From the NCBI GenBank assembly GCA_000433355.1, contig FR893152.1:3919-67918 (forward strand): DNA of 64,000 nucleotides. Direction: 5' to 3'. Each line of letters opens with the position of its first letter. Positions within the stretch are counted from its first letter, which is position 1. The position numbers were made by a program, and so were the translations under genes. A model generated the notes under the pieces. That model searched no databases and had not been told where the DNA came from. It saw only the letters and a list, made by a program, of their open reading frames with translations. This document shows positions 17,297-25,845 of the stretch, piece after piece. This DNA is from Alistipes sp. CAG:435 (lineage in GTDB: Bacteria; Bacteroidota; Bacteroidia; Bacteroidales; UBA932).

Positions 17297-17330
17297 AGTC
17301 CCGTCACCCACAAATGGCGGGACTATTTTG
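17297..17330 (+). terminator. Rho-independent terminator after the nitroreductase gene
   Basis: Stem AGTCCCG / CGGGACT with a loop containing CACCCACAAATGG is followed by ATTTTG. It closes the Fur-EamA-nitroreductase unit. Confidence 0.65.
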
Positions 17331-17396
17331 TATATTCGATAATAGAATATTTTATGATTTTTTTACTACCTTAGCAGATTGTAAAGTAAAAAAACA

Positions 17397-18521
17397 ATGG
17401 CTATTACAACCAAGGAAGTGATCAGCAGACAGGATCTGAGGCGTTTCGTCCGGTTCCCGAACGAGTTGTATGCGGACAACGAATACTACGTTCCTCAGAT
17501 TGAGTCGATGGAGATGGACACCCTCACTCCGGGCAAAAACCGGGCCTTTGAGGTCTGCGAAGGGAAATATTGGCTGGCATACGATGAAAACGGCAAGATT
17601 GTCGGCAGAGTCGCCGGCATCATAAACTATAAGTACAACAAAAAGGTTGACAAGAAGATCTGCCGTTTCTGCTGGATAGACTTCATCGAATCACAGGAGG
17701 TGGTACACGCCCTGATGGAAAGGGTGAAGGAATATGGCAAGGAAAAAGGAATGGAGATCATTGAAGGCCCTGTCGGTTTCCTTGAGTTTGACATCTCCGG
17801 AGTTCTTGTCGAAGGTTTCGACCAACTTCCCACCGCCTACGGAAAGTACAACGCTCCCTACTACGAGCCGATGCTCCTGAAAGAAGGATTCTCGAAAGAG
17901 ACTGATTTCGTGGAATATAAGATCACTGTTCCGGACAATCTTGACCGTTATTTCCACTTCGCCGAAATGATCGGTGAGCGCTACAATCTCAAGGAAGGCG
18001 ACTACAAGAACAAGAATGAGCTGCTCCACAAATATGCCGACGGAATATTCCGTGTGATGAACGAATGTTACTCTGTCTTGCACGGATTCTCGGAGCTCTC
18101 CCCTGCCCAGTGCGAGGATCTCAAGGACCAGTTCTTCCCGAACCTCAATCTGGACTACGTCTCTGTCATCGTTGACGAGACCGACAAGGTGGTCGGATTC
18201 GGAATCACCCTTCCATCACTGTCAAAGGCTCTGCAGAAAGCCAAAGGGCATATGTTCCCGTTCGGGTTCATACACATTCTCAAGGCTTTGCACCACAATG
18301 ACACGATTGATGCCCTGCTGATAGCCATTTCAAATGAATACAAGGACAAAGGTGTCAACGCCATGATCATCTCCAAGATCGGCCGCGGGATGCACAAGAA
18401 CGGCATCAAGTACGTCGAAAGCACCCGTGAGCTTGAGGAGAACCACAATGTCCAGAATCTCTGGGGCAAATTCGAGCATCACCTCCACAAGAGAGCCAGG
18501 ATTTACGTCAAAAACATCTAA
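17397..18521 (+). CDS. GNAT-like acyltransferase, first gene of a lipid operon
   Basis: A 374-residue soluble protein. The N-terminal third contains a GNAT-like pattern: FVRFPNELYADNEYYVPQI, then WLAYDENGKIVGRVAGIINYKYN and RFCWIDFIES as the acetyl-CoA-binding strand region. A similar shorter motif (VSVIVDETDKVVGFGITLP) recurs near residue 260, suggesting two GNAT-like folds. The substrate is unknown. It lies 12 bp before a CDP-alcohol phosphatidyltransferase gene and two genes before a PlsC-like acyltransferase, so N- or O-acylation in membrane-lipid synthesis is the best inference. TACCTTAG at 17367-17374 is a possible weak -7 box. Confidence 0.65.
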   Translation: MAITTKEVISRQDLRRFVRFPNELYADNEYYVPQIESMEMDTLTPGKNRAFEVCEGKYWLAYDENGKIVGRVAGIINYKYNKKVDKKICRFCWIDFIESQEVVHALMERVKEYGKEKGMEIIEGPVGFLEFDISGVLVEGFDQLPTAYGKYNAPYYEPMLLKEGFSKETDFVEYKITVPDNLDRYFHFAEMIGERYNLKEGDYKNKNELLHKYADGIFRVMNECYSVLHGFSELSPAQCEDLKDQFFPNLNLDYVSVIVDETDKVVGFGITLPSLSKALQKAKGHMFPFGFIHILKALHHNDTIDALLIAISNEYKDKGVNAMIISKIGRGMHKNGIKYVESTRELEENHNVQNLWGKFEHHLHKRARIYVKNI

Positions 18522-18533
18522 CACATAATTAAT

Positions 18534-19241
18534 ATGGCAGACAAGAAAGCGGAAAGAATACAGACCTCCATCCTGAACGGGGTCGAGAAGAAGGCCCTTG
18601 TCTGGCTGGCCGAGAGGCAGCCGAAATGGGTCGTATCGGACACACTGACATTCATCGGCACGCTTGGCGCGATCATGATCGGCGCCGGGTACATCCTCTG
18701 CAGCGTGAACGTCAACTTCCTTTGGCTCAGCTGCTTCGGCTTCGTTGTCAACTGGTACGGCGACTCCCTTGACGGCACTCTTGCCAGAGTCCGCAAGACC
18801 CAGAGACCGATCTACGGTTACTATCTCGACCACACGGTAGATTGCATAAACGAAGCCTTTATGTTCATCGGACTCGGACTGTCATACCTTATGCGTCTGG
18901 ATCTGGCCTTGATGATATTCGTGGTCTATCTTTGCCTTACGGTGAATGTCAGCGTGAACGCCCACCTCAAGAGCGAGTTCAGGCTCACCTACGCCAAACT
19001 TGGACCTACTGAGTTCAGAGTGATCGCCATTATCTTGACATCTCTCTTTATATTCATAGAGCCGCTCAGGGAGTTCAGCACAGTGGTCAGCATATTCGGC
19101 AAGGACATCGACCTCAGGGCGCTTGACGTGGCAGGTCTTGTGATCCTGGCCTTGCTTGTGATCATTTATCTGGTGACAATCATCAGTGACGCAAAGGGTT
19201 ACGCCAAGATGGATCCGATGCCTAAGAGGGAAGACAAATAA
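18534..19241 (+). CDS. CDP-alcohol phosphatidyltransferase family protein
   Basis: A 235-residue inner-membrane enzyme with about six helices. The signature D-x2-DG-x2-AR-x8/9-G-x3-D-x3-D is visible as DSLDGTLAR followed by YGYYLDHTVD. All catalytic aspartates are present. The family joins a CDP-activated lipid (or CDP-alcohol) to an alcohol acceptor such as inositol, glycerol phosphate or a ceramide. Which one cannot be read from sequence. Its stop codon overlaps the start of the PlsC-like gene (TAATG), indicating coupling. Confidence 0.88.
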   Translation: MADKKAERIQTSILNGVEKKALVWLAERQPKWVVSDTLTFIGTLGAIMIGAGYILCSVNVNFLWLSCFGFVVNWYGDSLDGTLARVRKTQRPIYGYYLDHTVDCINEAFMFIGLGLSYLMRLDLALMIFVVYLCLTVNVSVNAHLKSEFRLTYAKLGPTEFRVIAIILTSLFIFIEPLREFSTVVSIFGKDIDLRALDVAGLVILALLVIIYLVTIISDAKGYAKMDPMPKREDK

Positions 19242-20104
19242 TGCCTCTTCTTCCAGTAGAACAGATTGAGCAACTTGCGCCGGTTTTCAAGGGAAAATTC
19301 GGCAACACTGTCGCTGGTTTCCTAAGAAAAGTCCTGTCCATCAAGACACTGTCCGACATTTACGACACGATTGATGAATATCAAGGGGCGGATTTCGCGG
19401 GCGCACTCCTGGACAAGCTTGGGGTCAACTACCTACTGGGAGGCTCGCAAAGGCTTGCGAATTTGCCCGACGGGCCGTTCATCACGGTCAGCAACCATCC
19501 CTACGGAGGTATGGACGGTGTCATTCTCATTGACCTTATCGGACACATCAGGCCTGGTTTCAAGGTGATGGTGACCGAGTTCCTCGCCCTTGTCGAAGCG
19601 CTGCGCCCAAGTCTCATCGTTGTCAATCCGAAGAACAACTTGAACAAGGGAATAACAGCCAAGAACATTCAGGGAGTCCGTGAGGTTCTGGAAAGGCTCC
19701 ACGATGGTGAACCGGTGGGATTCTTCCCTTCAGGAGCGGTCTCGGATCTCAGCCTTAAAGAGATGAAAATCAAGGACAGAGAGTGGCAGGAAGCGGTTCT
19801 GAGGCTTATCCGGAAAGCCAAGGTTCCGATTGTCCCTATCCGGTTTTTCGACCACAATTCACTCTGGTTCTACAACCTGGGTCTGATAGACTGGCGGGTG
19901 CGCCTGATGCAGCTTCCGCACGAGCTTGTCAACAAGAGGTACAGAAGGATCAGAGTCGGCGTCGGAGAGACTCTGACCGTGGAGGAGCAGTCGAAATATT
20001 CAGACATCAAGGATTACGGAGCATTCCTCAGAAGCAAGGTCTATGACATGCCGCTTCCGGATGATTTCATCAAGTATAAGGAATTCATTGCCTCCACACG
20101 GTAA
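19241..20104 (+). CDS. Lysophospholipid acyltransferase (PlsC/hemolysin-type)
   Basis: A 287-residue acyltransferase. The catalytic block VSNHPYGGMDGVIL is a variant of NHx4D with one extra residue between His and Asp, as in the OlsF/hemolysin-like subgroup. FFPSGAVSD is the second, phosphate-binding motif and IVPIRF the third. Such enzymes acylate lysophospholipids or amino-acid lipids. It is the last gene of the GNAT / CDP-alcohol transferase / acyltransferase operon, starting within the preceding stop codon. A glycine- or ornithine-lipid role is possible by analogy but unproven. Confidence 0.83.
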   Translation: MPLLPVEQIEQLAPVFKGKFGNTVAGFLRKVLSIKTLSDIYDTIDEYQGADFAGALLDKLGVNYLLGGSQRLANLPDGPFITVSNHPYGGMDGVILIDLIGHIRPGFKVMVTEFLALVEALRPSLIVVNPKNNLNKGITAKNIQGVREVLERLHDGEPVGFFPSGAVSDLSLKEMKIKDREWQEAVLRLIRKAKVPIVPIRFFDHNSLWFYNLGLIDWRVRLMQLPHELVNKRYRRIRVGVGETLTVEEQSKYSDIKDYGAFLRSKVYDMPLPDDFIKYKEFIASTR

Positions 20105-20105
20105 A

Positions 20106-20211
20106 CATCCTCCACTTTGAATCGCACACAGGACATCACGCGTGCAGGCAATTTACCTAACTTGCTATAATGGTGTAGCCATCCTCCACTTGGAATCGCA
20201 CACAGGACATC
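20106..20211 (+). repeat. Two 32-bp direct repeats separated by 42 bp
   Basis: CATCCTCCACTT(T/G)GAATCGC and onward to CACAGGACATC occurs at 20106-20137 and 20180-20211 with one mismatch. The intervening 42 bp are unrelated. It lies directly after the acyltransferase gene. Only two units exist and no cas gene is in the window, so it is not called CRISPR. Confidence 0.6.
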
Positions 20212-20261
20212 CGTTGTCACAATCAATAAATGTTTTGCGCAATATTCTCGAATAAAATCCA

Positions 20262-20290
20262 TTGTATAAATGAAGTTTTTTGTATCTTTG
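20262..20290 (+). promoter_or_regulatory. Promoter of tRNA-Ala
   Basis: TTG at 20262-20264 and TATCTTTG at 20283-20290 are separated by 18 nt. The -7 box ends 10 nt before the tRNA. Confidence 0.7.
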
Positions 20291-20300
20291 CAGTCCGATC

Positions 20301-20373
20301 GGGGTATTAGCTCAGCTGGTAGAGCGCAAGGTTCGCAATCTTGAGGTCAGGAGTTCGATCCTCCTATGCTCCA
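20301..20373 (+). tRNA. tRNA-Ala (anticodon CGC)
   Basis: A complete cloverleaf is readable: acceptor GGGGTAT pairs with ATGCTCC, D arm GCTC/GAGC, anticodon stem CAAGG/TCTTG with loop TTCGCAA, and T arm AGGAG-TTCGATC-CTCCT. The anticodon CGC reads GCG (Ala). The G3:U70 wobble pair, the alanine identity element, is present. The discriminator is A; CCA is not encoded. Confidence 0.95.
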
Positions 20374-20382
20374 CAAAAATCC

Positions 20383-20410
20383 GCCTCTCAGTCACCTGAG
20401 AGGCATTTTT
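20383..20410 (+). terminator. Rho-independent terminator of tRNA-Ala
   Basis: A perfect 9-bp stem GCCTCTCAG / CTGAGAGGC with loop TCAC is followed by ATTTTTATT. Confidence 0.85.
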
Positions 20411-21015
20411 ATTCTGAGTCCCCCATCCAAGCGGCCTGCCGCGGCGATGTGCGGCAGTGATCTAACGCTGGCCGGCGGCATATTCTGGCAACATGACCAG
20501 CACCAGAATCTTAAATCTTACAAAACACATTCAGGGCGAAAGGGCATAGAACGCCGTCAATTAAAGAATATGCTGAAAAACTCTCGATCTTACCCTATAC
20601 TTTTTCAACATATTCATAGTCCCACCGCCTTCAAAAGCCATTTGGGCTGAACGTCTTTTGTAAAACGCACCCGCCGAAGAGCCCCGCCGAACGATTCTAG
20701 CTTTTGGTATTAATTGCCATGTTTGGATAAGACTCTGCTATTTCTAATAGCTTAGGACATGAAACAGCCATCAGCAATTAATAAGACAATCAAAAAAATC
20801 TTCTTTAAATGGCAGTTTATAACAGCCTCAGATTAATGCAAGTAGTGACATCGCATTATTGCGTGATAATTTTGCAATCTTGCTGCAATCCATACAAATA
20901 TAATTCGTAAATTATCATGATGAGGAGGATGACTCAATCATAGAAGAGAGAGATAAACAGAAGGCGGCTTTTTGGAAAAACCTCAAGCCGCTTAGACATA
21001 TTATCGAAAAACAAT
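20411..21015. other. AT-rich intergenic stretch with possible gene relics
   Basis: No intact gene is seen in these 605 bp. From about 20650 the base composition is clearly more AT-rich than the neighbourhood, as in the adjacent restriction-enzyme relic. A stop-free plus-strand stretch ending at 21033 reads DDSIIEERDKQKAAFWKNLK and may be the C-terminus of a lost gene, but it has no start codon. A hairpin GCGGCTT...AAGCCGC lies at about 20962-20993. Confidence 0.4.
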
Positions 21016-21414
21016 TTATTTCCTCGGGCCGATAAACCGGTCACCGTTGAAATGAATCATGTGATCCGGTGTGTCGGAAAGCCATACTTCAGTCTCCCGT
21101 GCAATATCATCCACGTGTTTCTTGAATTCTTTCGCATTCGGGAAGGCTGTCACATATACGATTCCATAAGGGCAATCCTTAGTAAACTCTTCCAACTCAA
21201 CAACACGCTTTGCGGAAACCGGTCCGTGAGAAGTTACCACCTCAATGAGGAATAGCCAGCCACGTTTCTCGTCACTGATAACGATATAAGGGAGCTTTGA
21301 ATGTTCGGTGATGGGAAGTTTCAACGCCTCCAGACCAGCTGTATCAACATACAGGTCCTTGTCTTCGGCATCACCGATGTAGAGCAGTTTTCCGCCGGGA
21401 TTTCCTGACGTCAC
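21016..21414 (-). pseudogene. C-terminal fragment of a BsuBI/PstI-type restriction endonuclease
   Basis: The last 132 residues read as the catalytic C-terminal domain of the BsuBI/PstI family of type II restriction enzymes: GNPGGKLLYIGDAEDKD, then LFLIEVVTSHGPVSAKRV, then DHMIHFNGDRF at the end. The N-terminal DNA-recognition half is missing. The homologous reading frame begins exactly at the stop codon of the upstream lipoprotein gene, which marks a deletion junction. No cognate methyltransferase is seen. An apparent longer frame reaching 21675 is only the lipoprotein gene read in another frame. Confidence 0.8.
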
Positions 21415-22694
21415 TACTCTTTGACGCAGCGTACCGAATAGGCGTCGGCGCGTCCGGCGGAAGCGGTGGCTGAGACGGATGTGCCGGCGGCCTCGTTCAT
21501 GAACGCGAGCACACAGAATCCGAAACCTGTGGTCGCTCCATAGGATTTGGCAGGAGAGTTTCCCCAATAGGATCCCCAAAGTCCGCTCTTGGAACCCATA
21601 AGCATGGCGTAGGAACCGTCGTAGCGGGCTGCGGCAGGGAAAAACAGAGAGCCTCCCTTCATATTGAAAGACCATCCATAGTTGTAGTCTCTGGTGTCGA
21701 TCACTCCGTCACCATTCAAATCCACAACATCAAATGAAGACGGATCCTGAGTATATCCACCAGTGGTAGTGAATGTCCTGAACACATCTGCCGGCGGGAC
21801 ACGGTAGCCGACAGGGCAAGGGTCATAGAAAGACTTGGAGCCTTTGTTGACGTAATTGTTGTCCGAATTTCTCTCGTCCCCTTTAGGATTGCCCCACAAC
21901 GCGTCATTGCTGTCGGAGGCCTTCAGCCAATCCCTGCTTGTGTTGTACTGGGCATAGTTCGAAAGACATTTAGTAGGATTGGCTATTGAATATTCAATGG
22001 TGTTGTTCTCAACCGAACTCCAAAGTGAATATGTGATCTTCACCTCCGCGCCATCAGGTCCATACACGGGAACCGGTTGGGTCTTTTCATTCCCGGTAAG
22101 ACTCGGAGCTGACGGGAACGGATCCTTGCGTCCCCATTGGTACAACAGACCGTAAGGCTTCACGTCAGGAGCAGAACCGAAAGTGGAGGTCATTGCGCCG
22201 AGGTTCATATTCATCACCTCGTAGCCGCTCTTGGCCGTAACAGTTTTCACATTCTCTTCCGGGAACCAGATGTGCCAACTCCAGATGACTCTCTTGTCAG
22301 CGGAATAGGCGGCGATCAATGCGTTGCCGTTCTGCGCGGAAGCATTGAACGTGATCTTGCCGTCTTTGAAGGCCACGTCTGTGATCATTCCCTTTGAGGT
22401 CTCCCAGACAAGAGCCGCGGAATCAGGAGTCATCTTCTCCGGAGCGGCAAGACCTTCCGTGGCCGCACCATTGCCTTTTACCGTGGCGTCAAAGGAATAG
22501 CCGCCTTCTTTCACGATGATGTAGCAGTTGGACGATCCATTCTTGCTCAGATCCTCGGCGACAACCGGTGACGGCTCCGGCTCTGGTTCCGGAGTTGGAG
22601 TTGGTTCCTTTGCCGGATCAGTGCCGGTCTTGCCACAAGCAGTGGCAATCAGGAGCAATGTGCCCCCGACAAATCTTCTCAGATTCTTTTTCAT
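21414..22694 (-). CDS. Surface lipoprotein with FISUMP-like C-terminus
   Basis: A 426-residue lipoprotein (LLLIATAC signal, Cys at about residue 20), followed by a Pro-Glu-rich linker (PTPTPEPEPEPSP). The middle and C-terminal part contains LLYQWGRKDPFP, FYDPCPVGYRVPP and YSVRCVKE. These are the marks of the Fibrobacter-succinogenes-major-paralogous-domain-like proteins abundant on Bacteroidales surfaces. DLNGDGVIDTRDY near residue 325 resembles a dockerin/EF-hand calcium loop. The function is unknown, probably extracellular binding. It is immediately followed by the restriction-enzyme relic. Confidence 0.78.
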   Translation of the reverse strand: MKKNLRRFVGGTLLLIATACGKTGTDPAKEPTPTPEPEPEPSPVVAEDLSKNGSSNCYIIVKEGGYSFDATVKGNGAATEGLAAPEKMTPDSAALVWETSKGMITDVAFKDGKITFNASAQNGNALIAAYSADKRVIWSWHIWFPEENVKTVTAKSGYEVMNMNLGAMTSTFGSAPDVKPYGLLYQWGRKDPFPSAPSLTGNEKTQPVPVYGPDGAEVKITYSLWSSVENNTIEYSIANPTKCLSNYAQYNTSRDWLKASDSNDALWGNPKGDERNSDNNYVNKGSKSFYDPCPVGYRVPPADVFRTFTTTGGYTQDPSSFDVVDLNGDGVIDTRDYNYGWSFNMKGGSLFFPAAARYDGSYAMLMGSKSGLWGSYWGNSPAKSYGATTGFGFCVLAFMNEAAGTSVSATASAGRADAYSVRCVKE

Positions 22695-22834
22695 AACAGT
22701 TCGTTTTTATATACAATGCGATTATACGCAATTTTCTTTGAAAAACTTCATGTCTCCGACAAAAATAACCTACCTCTCACCATGACCTCCAGTGTCAATT
22801 ATTCTTTCCGAACCTCATTTTGTGACCAATCATC

Positions 22835-22865
22835 TTTGTAATATCTTTATATTTCCATATTTTTG
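22835..22865 (+). promoter_or_regulatory. Promoter of the DUF1080/kinase/FAD-oxidoreductase operon
   Basis: TTTG at 22835-22838 and TATTTTTG at 22858-22865 are separated by 19 nt, an almost ideal Bacteroidetes promoter. The leader would be about 45 nt. Confidence 0.75.
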
Positions 22866-22916
22866 TAATCATTATCAATGACAATAGCACAAGACTATAA
22901 TTTTAATCTCTGCATA

Positions 22917-24212
22917 ATGAAAAAGATCATTTATGGATTGGCGATCGCAGGCATCGCGGTGTCAATGACATCATGCGCACAGAAGCAGAACACCCTCACA
23001 TCCGCTGAAAAGGCTGACGGTTGGGTACTGTTGTTCAATGGTGAGAACCTTGACGGTTGGCGTGACTACAACGGTGACTCTCTGACCAACGGCTGGAAAG
23101 TTGTGGATGGCTGCATCCAGGCTTCCGGCAACGGAGCCGATGAGTCCGGCTACATCGTCACGGACAAGAAGTACGAGAATTTCGAACTGTCCTGGGACTG
23201 GAAACTCACCCACGGAGGCAACAGCGGAATGCTTTACCACGTTGTCGAGAATCCGAAATTCAAGGTGCCTTACGTCACAGGCCCTGAATATCAGCTCATT
23301 GACAACGAGGGTTGGGAAGAGGTTAACGCTCCGGCGAAACTTGAGGAATGGCAGAAGCTTGGCGTTGACTACGCAATGCATCTTCCTGACTCAAGCAAGA
23401 TGAAAGTCAATCCTCAAGGTGAATGGAACAACTCAAAGATTGTCTTTGACAACGGTCATGTGGAGCATTGGCTGAACGGAGAGAAGATTCTTGAGTTCGA
23501 GGCCTGGACAGACGACTGGTTCGAGAAGAAGGCCAGCGGCAAATGGGGCAACGCAACCGAATATGGTCTCGCCCACGAGGGTGTGATCTGCCTCCAGGAC
23601 CACGGCGATCCCGCTTCATTCAGGAATATCAAGATCAAGGAACTGCCACGCAAGGCCGGTCAGGAGGTCGAACTCTTCAACGGAAAGGATCTTCACGGAT
23701 GGGAGTTGTTCGGAAGCATGCGCACAGGTGTTGACGAGGAAGGCAATCTCGTGACCGAGAACGGAGAGGATCTCCGCTACGGCTATCTCGGAACCCGTGA
23801 ATATTACAAGGATTTTGATCTGACAGTCGAGTTCAAGCAGTGCTCGAACGGCAATTCCGGTCTGTTCTTCCATTCATTTGTGGAGGGTGGCTACCAAAAC
23901 AACATCGTGAACGGATGGCAGTGCGAGGTCGCTCCTAAGGGACAGGACACAGCCGGAATCTACGAGTCATACGGCCGTGGCTGGTTGGTTCAGATTCCGG
24001 ACGAGAAAGAGGATATTCTTAAGGAAGGCGAATGGAACACTCTTCGTCTGCGTGTCGAAGGTGACAACGTCAAGACTTGGCTGAACGGCGAGCCTATGGT
24101 TGACATAAACGATGAGTTGATCGGTTCCAAGTCCGGCCGCATCATGCTCCAGATCCACGACGGCAACAACATCAAGGTTCTCTGGCGCAACTTCCACTTG
24201 ACCACACTTTAA
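22917..24212 (+). CDS. Lipoprotein with two DUF1080 domains (3-keto-glycoside lyase/hydrolase family)
   Basis: Starting at 22917 the protein has 431 residues with lipobox MTSC and is probably outer-membrane anchored. Two DUF1080 (concanavalin-like jelly-roll) domains follow: the first about 25-225 (LLFNGENLDGWR, GGNSGMLYHVVEN), the second about 235-430 (ELFNGKDLHGWELFG, NGNSGLFFHSFVEGG). DUF1080 proteins cleave glycosides whose sugar has been oxidised at C3. An earlier in-frame ATG at 22878 would mask the signal peptide and is rejected. It leads a five-gene operon with a kinase, permease, FAD oxidoreductase and phosphodiesterase-like hydrolase. Confidence 0.88.
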   Translation: MKKIIYGLAIAGIAVSMTSCAQKQNTLTSAEKADGWVLLFNGENLDGWRDYNGDSLTNGWKVVDGCIQASGNGADESGYIVTDKKYENFELSWDWKLTHGGNSGMLYHVVENPKFKVPYVTGPEYQLIDNEGWEEVNAPAKLEEWQKLGVDYAMHLPDSSKMKVNPQGEWNNSKIVFDNGHVEHWLNGEKILEFEAWTDDWFEKKASGKWGNATEYGLAHEGVICLQDHGDPASFRNIKIKELPRKAGQEVELFNGKDLHGWELFGSMRTGVDEEGNLVTENGEDLRYGYLGTREYYKDFDLTVEFKQCSNGNSGLFFHSFVEGGYQNNIVNGWQCEVAPKGQDTAGIYESYGRGWLVQIPDEKEDILKEGEWNTLRLRVEGDNVKTWLNGEPMVDINDELIGSKSGRIMLQIHDGNNIKVLWRNFHLTTL

Positions 24213-24243
24213 TCTTAAAGGCTCCTCCCGTATCAATACGGTA

Positions 24244-25845
24244 ATGAACAGACAGATTTCTTACACAATAGGGGTCGATTTCGGCTCAGACTCGGTGAGG
24301 GCATTGCTTGTCAATGCCCTCACTGGGGAATATATCCACTCAGCTGAGTCCCACTACTCAAGATGGGCCAAGGGACTTTATACGGACAAGACAAAGGCGA
24401 TGTTCCGCCAAAGCCCTCTCGACTATCTCGAAGGCCTTGAAAAAGTGCTGACCGATGTCGTTTCGCATTGTCCGGCCCCTGAAGCTGTACGCTGCATTTC
24501 CGTGGACACCACAGGCAGCACCCCATGTCTTGTGGACAGACACTGCAAGCCTCTCTCTCTGTCAGAAAAGTATAAAGAGAATCCAGACGCGATGTTCGTC
24601 CTTTGGAAAGACCACACGGCGGAACACGAGGCAGCGGAGATCAATAATGCCGACAGGTTATCCGGCAAGGGATACAGCCGCCATTCGGGAGGACATTATT
24701 CAGCGGAATGTTTCTGGGCGAAAGTCCTCAGAGTGCTCCGTCATTCACCTGAGCTTCAGAATGAAGCATCCACAGCCATTGAACTGTGCGACTGGATTCC
24801 CGCGGTTCTGACAGGTGTGGATGACATCACAAAGATGAGAGTGGGATTGTGTGCCGCCGGAGCGAAGAGGATGTGGGCGGAAGAATGGGGCGGATATCCC
24901 CCTGAAGAATTCTTCAATGGTATTGACGGCAAGCTTGTGCCTATTCTTAGGAATATGCCAGACAAGGTATATGGCTGCGACAAGGAGGCCGGCAGGATAA
25001 ATGCGGAGTGGGCGGACAAACTTGGACTTTCCCGTGATGTACTTATAGGTATAGGGAATATTGATTCTCACTCCGGTGCCGTAGGGGCAGGAATAACATT
25101 AGGGACAATGGCCATGAATCTCGGCACTTCAGCCTGCTTCATGGCTATCACGCCAAAGAATCCTCATGTCATCGAGGGGATATTCGGGCAAGTGGACGGA
25201 TCAATCCTTCCGGAAATGACTGGGTATGAAGTCGGGATGTCCGCGTTCGGGGATATATTCGCATGGCTGAAGCGAATCCTCGGATGGGCGCTGGAATGCA
25301 ACCATACGAACCAGAAGGACAATATTCTTCAGAAACTTTCAGAAGAAGCCGGAAAATTGAGAATCAGCGCATCCAGTCCCATCTCCACAGGTTATCTCAA
25401 TGGAAGGCGTTCTCCTGCCCCTGACAGCTCACTGACCTGCACCATCACCGGATTGACGTTAGGGACATCCCCCGCGGAAATCTATTACGCACTTGCCGAA
25501 TCAGCGGCGTTCGGCGCGAAAGCCGCTATTGACCATCTGATCAACAACGGAGTATTCATCGAACGTCTTGTCGCGATTGGCGGCATCGCGTTCAAGTCCC
25601 CTTTCATCATGCAACTCATGGCCGACGCCAACATGAAAAAGATCGAAGTGCTTGACTGCAAGCAGTCCTGTGCTCTGGGAGCGGCGGTCAACGCCTCTGT
25701 TGTCGCAGGTTTGTACCCGGATGTTCCGACTGCCCAAAAAGCATTGTGCCCACCATCGGCGCACACCTATTCCCCATCTCCTGAAAGACATGATCTTTTG
25801 GAGAGCCGCTACAAAAAATACTTGGAACTAAGCAAATTAAAATAA
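24244..25845 (+). CDS. FGGY-family carbohydrate kinase (ribulokinase-like)
   Basis: A 533-residue cytoplasmic sugar kinase. The N-terminal ATP-binding phosphate-1 loop reads GVDFGSDSVRALLV, then SVDTTGSTPCLVD and LWKDHTAEHEA, which closely follow bacterial L-ribulokinase (AraB). The C-terminal half has the adenosine motif VAIGGIAFKSPFIMQLMAD. L-ribulose phosphorylation is therefore the default call. No araA or araD lies nearby, and the operon carries keto-sugar genes, so the true substrate may be another ketose or keto sugar. It begins 31 bp after the DUF1080 gene. Confidence 0.85.
   Translation: MNRQISYTIGVDFGSDSVRALLVNALTGEYIHSAESHYSRWAKGLYTDKTKAMFRQSPLDYLEGLEKVLTDVVSHCPAPEAVRCISVDTTGSTPCLVDRHCKPLSLSEKYKENPDAMFVLWKDHTAEHEAAEINNADRLSGKGYSRHSGGHYSAECFWAKVLRVLRHSPELQNEASTAIELCDWIPAVLTGVDDITKMRVGLCAAGAKRMWAEEWGGYPPEEFFNGIDGKLVPILRNMPDKVYGCDKEAGRINAEWADKLGLSRDVLIGIGNIDSHSGAVGAGITLGTMAMNLGTSACFMAITPKNPHVIEGIFGQVDGSILPEMTGYEVGMSAFGDIFAWLKRILGWALECNHTNQKDNILQKLSEEAGKLRISASSPISTGYLNGRRSPAPDSSLTCTITGLTLGTSPAEIYYALAESAAFGAKAAIDHLINNGVFIERLVAIGGIAFKSPFIMQLMADANMKKIEVLDCKQSCALGAAVNASVVAGLYPDVPTAQKALCPPSAHTYSPSPERHDLLESRYKKYLELSKLK

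Noticed and set aside
20106..20211. A CRISPR call for the 32-bp repeat pair
   Set aside because: Only two units, a 42-bp spacer and no cas genes; the repeat does not resemble known arrays.
21415..21675. A longer N-terminus for the restriction enzyme
   Set aside because: That part is the lipoprotein gene in a different frame, Arg-rich and without family similarity.
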